Positions 1 through 8,305 of a DNA stretch of 64,000 nt are shown piece by piece. The position numbers and the translations under genes are program-made. Every line of letters begins with the position of its first letter. The first letter of the stretch is position 1. Location: NCBI RefSeq assembly GCF_029846235.1, contig NZ_JARVWP010000007.1:339771-403770 (forward strand), written 5' to 3'. The notes beneath the pieces were generated by a model that saw only the letters and a list, made by a program, of their open reading frames with translations, had not been told where the DNA came from and searched no databases. This DNA is from Bradyrhizobium sp. CER78 (lineage in GTDB: Bacteria; Pseudomonadota; Alphaproteobacteria; Rhizobiales; Xanthobacteraceae).

Positions 1-1
1 G

Positions 2-1294
2 GCGCGCGCAGCGAGCAAGGCCGCCGCCAAGGCCAAGGAGAAGGCCGACAAGGCCGCGAAGGCTGCCGCCAAGTCCGGCGCCAAGGCCGGCGCGGCCGCG
101 ACCGAAGCGCCGGAGGCCCAGCCTTCGACCATCACCTCCAAGATCCGTTCGCTGCTGGTCGGCGCGAGCGTCGTCGTGATCCTGCTCTCCACCGCCAAGA
201 TGGCGATGAACCTGCTCGACACCAGCTCCGCACCGCAGGTGCCGGCGATCGAGCACAGCGAGCCGGCGGGGCCCGCCGCGCAGCCGCCCGCCGAGAACAC
301 CATCGCGCCCGCCCCCGGACCGGCTGCACCGTCGGGTACGCCCGGGCCGTCGATGACCTCGCCGACCCCGCTGGGCCGCCAGTCCAACAACACGCCCGCG
401 CCGAACACGCTCGACAGCGCGCAAGTGACGATCCCTCAGGCCGCCCCCGCACCCGCCGCGATGCCGGAGCCGGTCGCCGCACCGATCGCCGCCGCCAGTG
501 ATATCACCGGCACGATTCCGACCGCTCCGCCGCTCGGCGGCAAGCTCGCCACGGTCCAGATTCCCGCGGGCGAGAAGCTGCCCGACGCGATCGGCGGTCC
601 GGCGCTGCGCACGGCCGCGATCAAGGGCGATGCGGCTGCGGCCTATGAGGTCGGCGTCCGCTATGCCGAAGGCAAGGGCGTGACCGCCAATGTCGACGAA
701 GCCGCCAAATGGTACGGCCGCGCGGCGCAGGCCGGCGTGGTCCCCGCGATGTTCCGGCTCGGCACCTTCTACGAGAAGGGCCTCAGCGTGAAACGCGACT
801 TCGACATGGCGCGGCGCTATTACGTGCAGGCCGCCGAGCGCGGCAACGCCAAGGCGATGCACAACCTCGCCGTGCTCGATGCCGATGGCGGCGGCAAGGG
901 CGCCGACTACAAGAGCGCCGCGCAGTGGTTCCGCAAGGCGGCCGATCGCGGCGTTGCCGACAGCCAGGTCAACCTCGGCATCCTCTATGCCCGCGGCATC
1001 GGGGTCGAACAGAACCTCGCCGAGTCCTTCAAATGGTTCAGCCTCGCGGCCGCGCAGGGCGACGCCGACGCCGGCCACAAGCGCGACGATATCGCCAAGC
1101 GGCTCGACCCGCAGTCGCTGGCCGCAGCGAAGCTGGCGATCCAGACCTTTACCCCCGAACCGCAGCCGAGCGATGCGGTCAACGTGCCGGCCCCGGCGGG
1201 TGGCTGGGACGGCGCACCCGTGCAACCCGCGTCGGCGAAGTCGGTCAGGCAACCCTCGAAGCGGACCGCGGCGCTGGCCGCCCCGGCTCACTAG
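2..1294 (+). CDS. Sel1-repeat polar localisation protein, PodJ-like (5' end outside window)
   Basis: The frame is open from base 2 without a stop, so this is the C-terminal part of a longer protein. It opens with a lysine/alanine-rich charged stretch (AAAKAKEKADKAAK), then one membrane segment coded at about 137-215, a long Pro/Ala-rich linker, and four Sel1-type repeats (motifs like AAKWYGRAAQAG and GILYARGIGV) coded at about 620-1090. The tail ends in a PAGGWD motif. This order (cytoplasmic low-complexity part, one membrane helix, periplasmic Sel1 repeats) is that of PodJ-like polar organisers of Hyphomicrobiales. The PodJ link is inference, because the diagnostic coiled-coil N-terminus is missing. 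A hairpin follows the stop at 1308-1328. Confidence 0.75.
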   Translation, partial: ARAASKAAAKAKEKADKAAKAAAKSGAKAGAAATEAPEAQPSTITSKIRSLLVGASVVVILLSTAKMAMNLLDTSSAPQVPAIEHSEPAGPAAQPPAENTIAPAPGPAAPSGTPGPSMTSPTPLGRQSNNTPAPNTLDSAQVTIPQAAPAPAAMPEPVAAPIAAASDITGTIPTAPPLGGKLATVQIPAGEKLPDAIGGPALRTAAIKGDAAAAYEVGVRYAEGKGVTANVDEAAKWYGRAAQAGVVPAMFRLGTFYEKGLSVKRDFDMARRYYVQAAERGNAKAMHNLAVLDADGGGKGADYKSAAQWFRKAADRGVADSQVNLGILYARGIGVEQNLAESFKWFSLAAAQGDADAGHKRDDIAKRLDPQSLAAAKLAIQTFTPEPQPSDAVNVPAPAGGWDGAPVQPASAKSVRQPSKRTAALAAPAH

Positions 1295-1307
1295 GACAAC
1301 GATGGCT

Positions 1308-1328
1308 GCGGCGCCGTGACGGCGCCGC
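1308..1328 (+). terminator. Hairpin after the Sel1-repeat gene
   Basis: Perfect 9-bp arms (GCGGCGCCG / CGGCGCCGC) around a TGA loop, flanked by the outer pair GGACAA / TTGTCC. It starts 13 bases after the stop. There is no real T-run, so terminator function is inferred from position and stability. Confidence 0.5.
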
Positions 1329-1409
1329 TGTCTTGTCCCTCCACCCCTCCGCCGTGTAGACAGACGCGCAGTCCCGCGCCGATTGCGCAGGCGTTCCGGA
1401 GGGTCAGGC

Positions 1410-2240
1410 TTGTCTGTCGATGATCGTCAGGGTGAAGGAACGGGCCACCGTTCGTCGCCGACCGGTCCCCGCGTCGCGCCGCCGCGCCAGCAACCTTCCC
1501 CGTTTGGCGCACCGCGCCGGGCTCCGCCGCCTGTCGCACCCAGCGCTCCCAATTCGGGTGGCATCTTCAGACCCTCGATCTGGTCGGTGACCATCTTCGT
1601 CCTGCTGCTGTCCGGCGTTGCGATCCGCGCCTATCGCGAGCTTTCGGAGCCGGGCGCCTGGGATTTCTGGCGCGAGAGCTATGTCGCCGCGACCATGACA
1701 TCGTCGGTCATTCCCGGGGTCGTCATCGACGGATCGAAGCGGCGCGCGCTTGCGATCAGCGGCAGGATTGGCTCGGCCAGCGCGAGCTGGTTCCGCGATC
1801 GGCTCGACGAAGCACGATTGTCGCCTGATGACGTCGTGCTGCTGTCGTCGCCGGGCGGCGCGTTGGATCAGGCTGCCATCATGGGTGAAGTCATTCGTGC
1901 CCGCCGGCTCGTCACCGCGGTGGCGACATCAGATGCATCGGGAAACTTGCGTGCCGCCGCCTGCGCCAGCGCCTGCGTTCTGGTTTATGCGGGCGGCGAA
2001 ACCCGCTATGGCATCGCAGGCTCCAGGCTGGGCGTGCATCGCTTTACCATGAGCAAGCCAGGTGACGATCCCGTGGCCGAAGCTCAGCGCTCGCAGGGTA
2101 TCGTGCTCAGTTACATGAGAAAGATGGGTATCTCGTCCCGAATCGTCGAGGCGATGTCGCAGACCTCGGACATCCGCTGGCTGGGCACGAGAGAGGCGCT
2201 TGCAATGAACCTCATTACCACGCCAGTCGACCAGCCCTGA
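1410..2240 (+). CDS. ClpP/crotonase-fold-like membrane-anchored protein
   Basis: About 276 residues. I start at TTG 1410 because GGAGGG lies six bases upstream; an upstream in-frame TTG at 1383 has no such site. A Pro/Arg-rich N-terminus is followed by one membrane segment (IWSVTIFVLLLSGVAIRAY), then a soluble domain. That domain has a ClpP-like pattern: strand ending in SSPGG (oxyanion-type Gly-Gly), then ACASACVLVYAGG with a candidate nucleophile Ser, then GVHRF with a candidate His. It resembles the COG3904-type predicted periplasmic proteins. No substrate is evident. A smaller protein at 29983-30450 carries the same CASAC pattern. It could be a serine protease or an inactive relative. Confidence 0.7.
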   Translation: MSVDDRQGEGTGHRSSPTGPRVAPPRQQPSPFGAPRRAPPPVAPSAPNSGGIFRPSIWSVTIFVLLLSGVAIRAYRELSEPGAWDFWRESYVAATMTSSVIPGVVIDGSKRRALAISGRIGSASASWFRDRLDEARLSPDDVVLLSSPGGALDQAAIMGEVIRARRLVTAVATSDASGNLRAAACASACVLVYAGGETRYGIAGSRLGVHRFTMSKPGDDPVAEAQRSQGIVLSYMRKMGISSRIVEAMSQTSDIRWLGTREALAMNLITTPVDQP

Positions 2241-2510
2241 TCTGCCGACGCGGCCATCATTAATCTGAATTATCAACCACGTCCGCAGCCGGGCCGCCAC
2301 GTGCGGCGAAAAATGCCACCCGGAGCGGAATCTTTAGTCCCTCCCCCCGCCAATTTCGGTTATGCAAGAACGCGGCAATCGACCCGCGTTCGCCTGCTCC
2401 TTGCGCGCCGACCGGATTCGTTCAGCCGGAGAATGCCCGACCCGAACGACATCACGCCGTGATGCGGCCTTGCGCCCCAGCATGCGGCGAACCGACAAGA
2501 AGCGACGCGC

Positions 2511-3440
2511 GTGCAGCTCTACCTCCCGATCGCCGACATTCCGGTCAATGTCTTCCTCATCCTGGCGATGGGCGCAGCGGTTGGATTCGTCTCCGGCATG
2601 TTCGGGATCGGCGGCGGCTTCCTGATGACGCCACTGCTGATCTTCGTCGGCATCGCGCCGGCGGTCGCGGTCGCCTCGGTCGCCAGCCACATCGCGGCCT
2701 CCTCGTTCTCCGGCGCGATCTCCTATTGGCGCCGGCGCGCGATCGACCCGCTGCTGGCGGCGGTGCTGCTGGTCGGCGGCACGCTCGGCACCACGTTCGG
2801 GGTGTGGACCTTCACTTTCCTGCGTTCGCTCGGCCAGCTCGACCTGATGATCGCGCTGTCCTACGTCATCCTGCTGACGACGGTCGGCGGGCTGATGTTC
2901 TGGGAAGGCCTGCGCGCGATGCTGCGTTCGCGCGGCGGCGGCGCGGTCACGCTACGCAAGCCCGGCAGCCATGGCTGGATCCACGGCCTGCCGCTGAAGC
3001 TGCGCTTCAAACGCTCCAAGATCTACCTCTCGGTCATCCCGGTGGTCGTGATCGGGCTCATCATCGGCTTCATCGGCGCCGTCATGGGCATCGGCGGCGG
3101 CTTCATCCTGGTGCCGCTGATGATCTATGTGCTTCGGGTGCCGACCTCGACCGTGATCGGCACCTCGATGGTGCTCACCCTCGTCACCATGGTGTTCGCC
3201 ACCATGCTGCACGCGGTGACCAACCATCTGGTCGACGCCGTGCTGGCGCTGATCCTGATGGTCGGAGGCGTCACCGGCGCGCAGTTCGGCGCCCGCGCCG
3301 GCCAGAAGATCCGCGGCGAGCATCTGCGTCTCTTGCTTGGCCTGCTCGTGCTCGCGGTCGGCATCCGCTTTGCGGTCGAGCTGGTGATCCGGCCGCAGGA
3401 CCTGTTCAGCATCCGCGAAACCGGCGGAGCCCCGCCATGA
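2511..3440 (+). CDS. TauE/SafE family sulfite/anion exporter
   Basis: 309 residues starting at GTG 2511, a hydrophobic integral inner-membrane protein. It has the internal repeat typical of the TauE/SafE family: a glycine-rich GMFGIGGGFLMTPLL near residue 30 and GAVMGIGGGFILVPLM near residue 190, each at the start of a four-helix half. Family members are thought to export sulfite, sulfoacetate or other organosulfur anions; the substrate here is unknown. The stop overlaps the next start by four bases (ATGA), so it is translationally coupled to the TIGR02186-like protein, a pairing recurrent in Alphaproteobacteria. Confidence 0.9.
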   Translation: MQLYLPIADIPVNVFLILAMGAAVGFVSGMFGIGGGFLMTPLLIFVGIAPAVAVASVASHIAASSFSGAISYWRRRAIDPLLAAVLLVGGTLGTTFGVWTFTFLRSLGQLDLMIALSYVILLTTVGGLMFWEGLRAMLRSRGGGAVTLRKPGSHGWIHGLPLKLRFKRSKIYLSVIPVVVIGLIIGFIGAVMGIGGGFILVPLMIYVLRVPTSTVIGTSMVLTLVTMVFATMLHAVTNHLVDAVLALILMVGGVTGAQFGARAGQKIRGEHLRLLLGLLVLAVGIRFAVELVIRPQDLFSIRETGGAPP

Positions 3441-4219
3441 GGCTGCGCACGCTGCTTGTCATCGCGGGCCTCGCCGTCGCTAGCCTGGTGGCGGTACCCG
3501 CACGTGCCGAGCGGCTGATCGTGTCGGTTTCCAACCATCGCGTCACGGTGACGCCGAATTATTCCGGCGGCGAGCTGGTGCTGTTCGGCTCGGTCGAGAA
3601 GGACGACAAGACGCCGTCCAACCGCGGCAATTACGATCTCGTCGTCACGGTGTCAGGCCCGCGCGCCGACATGGTGACGCGGCGCAAGGAGCGCAAATTC
3701 GGCATCTGGATCAACACCGACTCGCGCCAGTTCCTGCAGGTGCCGGGCTATCTCGCGCTGTTCTCCAATCGCCCGTTCGAGCAGATCGCCTCACCGGAGG
3801 TGCAGCGGCGGCAGCAGCTCGGGCTCAACAACGTGCTCTTGATGCAGCGCGTCGGGCCCGACTTTGCCGACGTGGTGCCGAACGATCCGTTCCGCAGCGC
3901 CTTCGTCCGGCTGCGCTCCGAACACGGCCTCTATCGCGAGGCGACCTCGGCGGTGACATTCCTGACGCCGACCTTGTTCCGCACCGGCATTCCGCTGCCG
4001 GCCGAGGTGCCGATCGGCACCTACAATGTCGAGATCAAGCTGTTCTCCGAGGGCGCGCTGGTGACCAAGACCGAGACCGCCTTCGAGATCGTCAAGGTCG
4101 GCTTCGAGCAATTCGTCGCCACCACCGCACGACAGAACGGCCTGGTCTACGGCCTCGTCACCGCGTTCATGGCGCTGATGACCGGCTGGATGGCCTCGAT
4201 CGTGTTCCGCAAGGATTGA
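3437..4219 (+). CDS. TIGR02186-like secreted protein with C-terminal membrane anchor
   Basis: 260 residues. There is a clear signal peptide (LLVIAGLAVASLVAVPARA, cleaved after about residue 24). A mostly beta-rich periplasmic domain follows, with motifs LVVTVSGP and RRKERKFGIWIN, and a single C-terminal membrane helix (LVTAFMALMTGWMASIVF) ending in a short basic tail. The layout fits the Alph_Pro_TM / TIGR02186 family, whose function is unknown. It overlaps the TauE/SafE gene by four bases, so it probably acts with that transporter, perhaps as a periplasmic partner. That role is inference. Confidence 0.8.
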   Translation: MRLRTLLVIAGLAVASLVAVPARAERLIVSVSNHRVTVTPNYSGGELVLFGSVEKDDKTPSNRGNYDLVVTVSGPRADMVTRRKERKFGIWINTDSRQFLQVPGYLALFSNRPFEQIASPEVQRRQQLGLNNVLLMQRVGPDFADVVPNDPFRSAFVRLRSEHGLYREATSAVTFLTPTLFRTGIPLPAEVPIGTYNVEIKLFSEGALVTKTETAFEIVKVGFEQFVATTARQNGLVYGLVTAFMALMTGWMASIVFRKD

Positions 4220-4220
4220 G

Positions 4221-5519
4221 TTAGCGCAACGCGCTCTCGAACGCGTCGTTGAGAATGGAAAGGCCGAGATCGATCTCGGCGTCGCTGATCGTCAACGGCG
4301 GAGCAATGCGGAATACGCTGCCCATGCCGGGCAGCTGCACGATGTTGGTGCTCAGTCCGAGCTCCAGGCAGCGCTGCGACACGCGCGTGCCGAGCGCTTC
4401 GTCAGGCTCCTTGCTGAAGCGGTCGCGCACGATCTCGATGCCTTGCATCAGCCCCCTGCCGCGCACGTCACCGATGCATTCGAACCGGTTCTGAAGGGCG
4501 AGCAGCCCGTCCCGTAGCCGCGCACCCGCGATCCCGGCACGTTCGACCAATCGGTCGCGAAGGATGATCTCGATGACCTTCAGCCCGACCGCTGCCGGCA
4601 TCGGATCCGACACATGCGTCGTGTAGAACAGGAAGCCGCGCTCGTGACAGCGCTCCTCGATCTCGGCTGATGTGATGACCGCGGCCAAAGGCAAGCCCGC
4701 ACCAAGCGTCTTCGACAGGGTCAGGATGTCAGGCGCGACACCGTCGCGCTCGAAGGCGAACATGGCGCCGGTTCGCCCGAGACCGGTCTGCGCCTCGTCG
4801 ACGATCAGCAGCATGCCGCGCGCGCGGCACAATTCCCTCAGCTCGGCGAGATAGCCCTCCGGCAGATCGATCAGCCCGCCGGAGCTCAGGATTGGCTCGG
4901 CGATCATGCACGCCAGCGATCCGGTCGATTGGCGATCGACCAGATCGAAGGCGTAGGCCAGTTCGGCCCGCCAGTCGGATGCATTGCCGAAGCGCGGACG
5001 ATACGGGTTCGGCGTCGGGATCGCGAGCGAGCCGACCGGCGCGGGACCATAGCCCTTGCGGCCGGCCGAATAGGTCGTCCCCGCCGCGCCTGACGTCATG
5101 CCATGCCAGGACTGCGCGAACGCTACGGTCTCGAAGCCACCGGTGGCGAGCTTGGCCATCTTGATCGCAGCCTCGTTCGACTCAGCCCCCGTGCTCAGCA
5201 GCATGACGCGATCGAGCCCTGGCGGCAGCAGCTCGGCAAGCTGTTCGGCGAGCGCGACGACCGGACGGCTCAGCATGCCGCTGAACAGATGATCGAGCCG
5301 TTCGGCATGCGCGCTGATGGTCTTTACGACTTCGGGATGACCGTGACCAAGCACGGCGCTCATCTGCCCGGAGGTGAAATCCAGGATGGCGCGCCCGTCG
5401 GCGTCATAGACGAAGGATCCGGACGCGCGCTCGATGATGATCGGAGCGAATGTCCCACCGTAGCGGATGAGGTGACGCCGGGCGCGCTCCCAAAAGGACT
5501 TGTCGTCATTTCCAGTCAT
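4221..5519 (-). CDS. dgdA: 2,2-dialkylglycine decarboxylase (class III PLP aminotransferase)
   Basis: 432 residues from ATG 5519. The upstream in-frame extension to 5825 is antisense to the divergent regulator and is not used. The protein follows the known Burkholderia cepacia DgdA very closely as I remember it: opening FWERARRHLIRYGGTF, then LDFTSGQMSAVLGHGHPE, LLSTGAESNEAAIKMAKL, AEPILSSGGLIDLP, DEAQTGLGRTG, and the PLP-binding lysine in TLSKTLGAGLP. DgdA decarboxylates 2,2-dialkylglycines such as 2-aminoisobutyrate and transfers the amino group to pyruvate. An Lrp/AsnC regulator is divergent. In B. cepacia the neighbour is the LysR-type DgdR, so control differs here. Confidence 0.9.
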   Translation of the reverse strand: MTGNDDKSFWERARRHLIRYGGTFAPIIIERASGSFVYDADGRAILDFTSGQMSAVLGHGHPEVVKTISAHAERLDHLFSGMLSRPVVALAEQLAELLPPGLDRVMLLSTGAESNEAAIKMAKLATGGFETVAFAQSWHGMTSGAAGTTYSAGRKGYGPAPVGSLAIPTPNPYRPRFGNASDWRAELAYAFDLVDRQSTGSLACMIAEPILSSGGLIDLPEGYLAELRELCRARGMLLIVDEAQTGLGRTGAMFAFERDGVAPDILTLSKTLGAGLPLAAVITSAEIEERCHERGFLFYTTHVSDPMPAAVGLKVIEIILRDRLVERAGIAGARLRDGLLALQNRFECIGDVRGRGLMQGIEIVRDRFSKEPDEALGTRVSQRCLELGLSTNIVQLPGMGSVFRIAPPLTISDAEIDLGLSILNDAFESALR

Positions 5520-5602
5520 GCCCGCTCCTTGCCGCTCGGTCGCCGCGACCAAGGTCGCCGCAGCGCATCCTATGCGCGCACGGCAGCAATGAGCTTGCGA
5601 TT

Positions 5603-5616
5603 TGAGATGCATTTCA
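5603..5616. promoter_or_regulatory. Imperfect palindrome in dgdA / AsnC intergenic region, candidate Lrp-type site
   Basis: TGAGATGCATTTCA is a 14-base near-palindrome (12 of 14 positions symmetric, ATGCAT core). It lies in the 145-base divergent intergenic region between dgdA and the Lrp/AsnC gene. Lrp-family proteins bind degenerate palindromes near their own divergent promoters, so an autoregulatory site is plausible but inferred. Confidence 0.35.
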
Positions 5617-5664
5617 TCCCGGCTTCTGCAATCAATTGCGCAAAAGGCGCCAAATGCGAAAGAA

Positions 5665-6156
5665 ATGGGAACCGGAATCGTGATCGACGAGATGGATCGG
5701 AAGATCCTCGACGTGCTGCAGGTCGAGGGACGCATCACGAATCTCGAGCTGGCCGAACGGATCGGCCTCTCGTCCGCACCCTGCATGAGACGGGTGCGGA
5801 CCCTCGAAGAGGACGGCGTCATCAATTCCTATGTGGCGTTGGTGGACCCTGCGCGCGTCGGGCTCGGATTCGACGTCATCGTCGAGGTTCGCCTCAAGCA
5901 ACAGAACCGGGAATCCTTCGCCCGCTTCGAGAAAAAGGTGGTCGACCTTCCGGAGGTCGTCGAATGCTGCATGATCGCCGGCGATTGGGATTACGCCCTG
6001 CGGGTCGTGTCGTCCGACCTCGCCCGCTATCAATCGTTCATCCTCGACCGCCTGATGCATCCGGACAGCGATATCTCAAGCTACCGCACCACCATCATCC
6101 TGCGGAAGGTCAAATCGACCACGAAGATCGATAGCTCGCTGTTTCGCAGGGACTAG
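5665..6156 (+). CDS. Lrp/AsnC family transcriptional regulator
   Basis: 163 residues from ATG 5665. ATG 5602 and GTG 5680 are alternatives; I chose 5665 because it clears the candidate operator. N-terminal winged helix (MDRKILDVLQVEGRITNLELAERIGLS, recognition helix SSAPCMRRVRTLEE), then a RAM/AsnC ligand-sensing domain (VIVEVRLKQQ, ECCMIAGDWDYALRV). It is divergent from dgdA, so it probably controls that gene in response to an amino acid. The 3' end overlaps the convergent Nramp-like gene by four bases. Confidence 0.9.
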   Translation: MGTGIVIDEMDRKILDVLQVEGRITNLELAERIGLSSAPCMRRVRTLEEDGVINSYVALVDPARVGLGFDVIVEVRLKQQNRESFARFEKKVVDLPEVVECCMIAGDWDYALRVVSSDLARYQSFILDRLMHPDSDISSYRTTIILRKVKSTTKIDSSLFRRD

Positions 6157-7481
6157 AGGAGAAACCCGATTCCCATCGCGATCACGCTGAGCGCCATCGC
6201 AGCGGTCGAGAGCCAGCCGAGCCAGTACAGCCACCCGCCGATCACGAAGCGTCCCATGACCTCCTTGTGGCGGGCCATGAACATCAGCAGCACCATCACC
6301 GGCACCGCGAGCACGCCATTGACGACCGCACTCCAGTACAGCGCCGCGATCGGATCGATCGGCGTGAAGTTGAGCGCGATGCCGATGCCGCCCGACAACG
6401 CCAACACCGAATAGAACGCGATCGCCTCTGTCGGCTTGCGCGTCAGTCCGACCGGCCATCGCCGGCCCTCGCTGACGGCGTACGCCGTCGCGCCCGCGAG
6501 CACCGGGATCGCCAAGAGGCCGGTGCCGACGATGCCGAGCGCGAAGATCACCTCGGCGAACGGCCCGGCGATCGGGCGCAATGCCTCGGCGGCCTGCGCC
6601 GAGGTCTGGATGTCGGTCCTGCCGGCGGCATGCAAAGTGGCCGCCGCGGTGACGATGATCGACAGCGCGATCACGTTGGAAAACGCCATGCCGGTGATGG
6701 TGTCGGCGCGAATGCGAGAGAATTCGCGCTGCGCGCCATAGTGCCTTTTGATCAGCGGATGCTTGGTGGCATCGACCCGCTGCTCCTCGGCCTCCTGCGA
6801 GGCCTGCCAGAAAAACAGATAGGGCGAGATCGTGGTGCCGAGGATTGCAACGATGGTCGTGAAATAATCCGCGCTCAAGGTGACGCGCGGCAGCAGCACA
6901 CCGGCGAGCGCCTGCGTCCACGACACTTTGGCAAATGCGAGCGCCGCGACATAGGCGAACAGGCTGAGCGTCAGCCATTTCAGGACCGCGACGTAGCGCC
7001 GGTAGTTCATGAAGATCTGGGCAACGACCGACGCGACGCCGAACAGCACGACGTAGAGGATAGCCGGGCCGCCGATCAGTAGCCTTGTCGCATCCGCCAT
7101 GGCCGAGAGGTCGGCCGCAATGTTGACCGTGTTGGCGATGAAGAGCAGCGCGACCACGATGACCAGCAGCCAGGCCGGATAGTGCCGGCAGACATTGCCC
7201 GCTATGCCGTGCCCGCTGACGCGGCCGACCCGCGCGGAGATTTCCTGGATCGCTGTCATCAGCGGGAAGGTCAGCAGCATGGTCCAGCCGATGCCGTAGC
7301 CAAGCTGCGCGCCGGCCTGGCTGTAGGTGCCGATACCGGATGGATCGTCGTCGGCGGCTCCGGTGATCAACCCGGGTCCGAGCGCCTTGAGGACGCGGCT
7401 GATGAACGGCTGGCGCCGCGGCTGCAGCGCTGGCGCACCATCATGTTCGTCGTCTTGCGAGATCGTCCCTTGCTGCGTCAT
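6153..7481 (-). CDS. Nramp-related divalent metal transporter, non-canonical metal site
   Basis: 442 residues from ATG 7481, about eleven membrane segments, SLC11/Nramp fold. The helix-1 signature reads DDDPSGIGT (D46-P47-S48-G49), where canonical Mn/Fe transporters have DPGN. The helix-6 signature reads TTISPYLFFW (S219-P220-Y221), where canonical members have MPH. So the metal-binding Asn and the soft Met ligand are both replaced. Nramp-related magnesium transporters are known to differ at such positions, so Mg or another hard cation is more likely than Mn/Fe; this is inference. It sits 50 bases downstream of the MBL-fold gene in an apparent three-gene operon. Confidence 0.82.
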   Translation of the reverse strand: MTQQGTISQDDEHDGAPALQPRRQPFISRVLKALGPGLITGAADDDPSGIGTYSQAGAQLGYGIGWTMLLTFPLMTAIQEISARVGRVSGHGIAGNVCRHYPAWLLVIVVALLFIANTVNIAADLSAMADATRLLIGGPAILYVVLFGVASVVAQIFMNYRRYVAVLKWLTLSLFAYVAALAFAKVSWTQALAGVLLPRVTLSADYFTTIVAILGTTISPYLFFWQASQEAEEQRVDATKHPLIKRHYGAQREFSRIRADTITGMAFSNVIALSIIVTAAATLHAAGRTDIQTSAQAAEALRPIAGPFAEVIFALGIVGTGLLAIPVLAGATAYAVSEGRRWPVGLTRKPTEAIAFYSVLALSGGIGIALNFTPIDPIAALYWSAVVNGVLAVPVMVLLMFMARHKEVMGRFVIGGWLYWLGWLSTAAMALSVIAMGIGFLL

Positions 7482-7531
7482 GTCCGGTTCCAGCCGCCAG
7501 ACAACGAACCGGATACCGGCAAGGTTCCTTG

Positions 7532-8305
7532 CTATGAAACTTGGCTCTCGATGACTGTCGACACACCAGGCTCCAGTATGCGCAAGCGGCGGCCGAAGCC
7601 GAGCGTATCGAAGCTCGCGCGCAGGTCGCTGGCGTTCTGCCGGAAATGCGCCCAGCCGTCGGTATGAACCGGCACGATCACCGCGTCGGCAAAGGCGCGC
7701 GCGGTCTCGATCGCATCGTTGGTGTCCATCGTGAGATGGAACGGGCCGCGGGTCTGCGCCGCGCCCGCGAACGGCAGCACCACGCCGCAATCGAAGCGCC
7801 GCGCAACCTCGGCGACACCGTCGAACCAGGTGGTGTCGCCGCTGACATAGACCGGACGGCCGGGTTTCGCCGGCTCCACCACGAAGCCGATCACGTCGCC
7901 GGACAACGGCTCGATGCCCGCGGGCCCGTGCCGCGCCGGCGTCGCGGTGATGGCAAGGGTCCGCCCGCCTTTCTTCAACGTGGTCGACGCCCAGGGTGCA
8001 AAGCCCTCCGTGTTGCCGCCGAGCCGCTTGGCGCCGGCCTGTGTCGTCAGCACGCGCTTCGCGCCTTTGAGGAAATCCCGGCCGGAACGGTCGAGATTGT
8101 CGGAATGCTGGTCGTGGCTCAGCAGCACCGCATCGATCTCGCCGACGTCGCGGGCGCTGAGCGCGGGGCCCGTCAGCTTCTCGAGCTTCACATGCGGCAG
8201 TTGATAATCGCCGGGCGCATCGAAGGTCGGATCGGTGAGCAGGCGGAACCCGTCGATCTCGATCAGGGCGGTTGGCCCCCCGATCAGGGTGATGGTGATG
8301 CTCAC
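7532..8305 (-). CDS. MBL-fold metal-dependent hydrolase (UlaG/ComA-like)
   Basis: 257 residues from GTG 8305, with AGGAG nine bases upstream. The GTGA overlaps the stop of the upstream EamA gene by four bases, indicating translational coupling. It opens with a beta-strand and GGPTALIEIDGFRLLTDPTFD, then LLSHDQHSDN in place of the usual HxHxDH (so the first two metal His become D and Q-H), later TPARHGPAG, SGDTTWFD and VPVHTDGWAHF. This matches the L-ascorbate-6-phosphate lactonase-like branch of the metallo-beta-lactamase fold, which often shows such signature drift. The substrate is unknown. Confidence 0.8.
   Translation of the reverse strand: MSITITLIGGPTALIEIDGFRLLTDPTFDAPGDYQLPHVKLEKLTGPALSARDVGEIDAVLLSHDQHSDNLDRSGRDFLKGAKRVLTTQAGAKRLGGNTEGFAPWASTTLKKGGRTLAITATPARHGPAGIEPLSGDVIGFVVEPAKPGRPVYVSGDTTWFDGVAEVARRFDCGVVLPFAGAAQTRGPFHLTMDTNDAIETARAFADAVIVPVHTDGWAHFRQNASDLRASFDTLGFGRRLRILEPGVSTVIESQVS

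Noticed and set aside
2459..4219. A 586-residue frame covering both the TauE/SafE gene and the TIGR02186-like gene
   Set aside because: The first half is an Arg/His-rich shadow of the exporter frame; the TIGR02186-like start with signal peptide at 3437 is clear.
5602..5664. The longer N-terminus of the Lrp/AsnC protein starting at 5602
   Set aside because: It would overlap the candidate operator and add a stretch (CISSRLLQSIAQKA) that does not look like Lrp.
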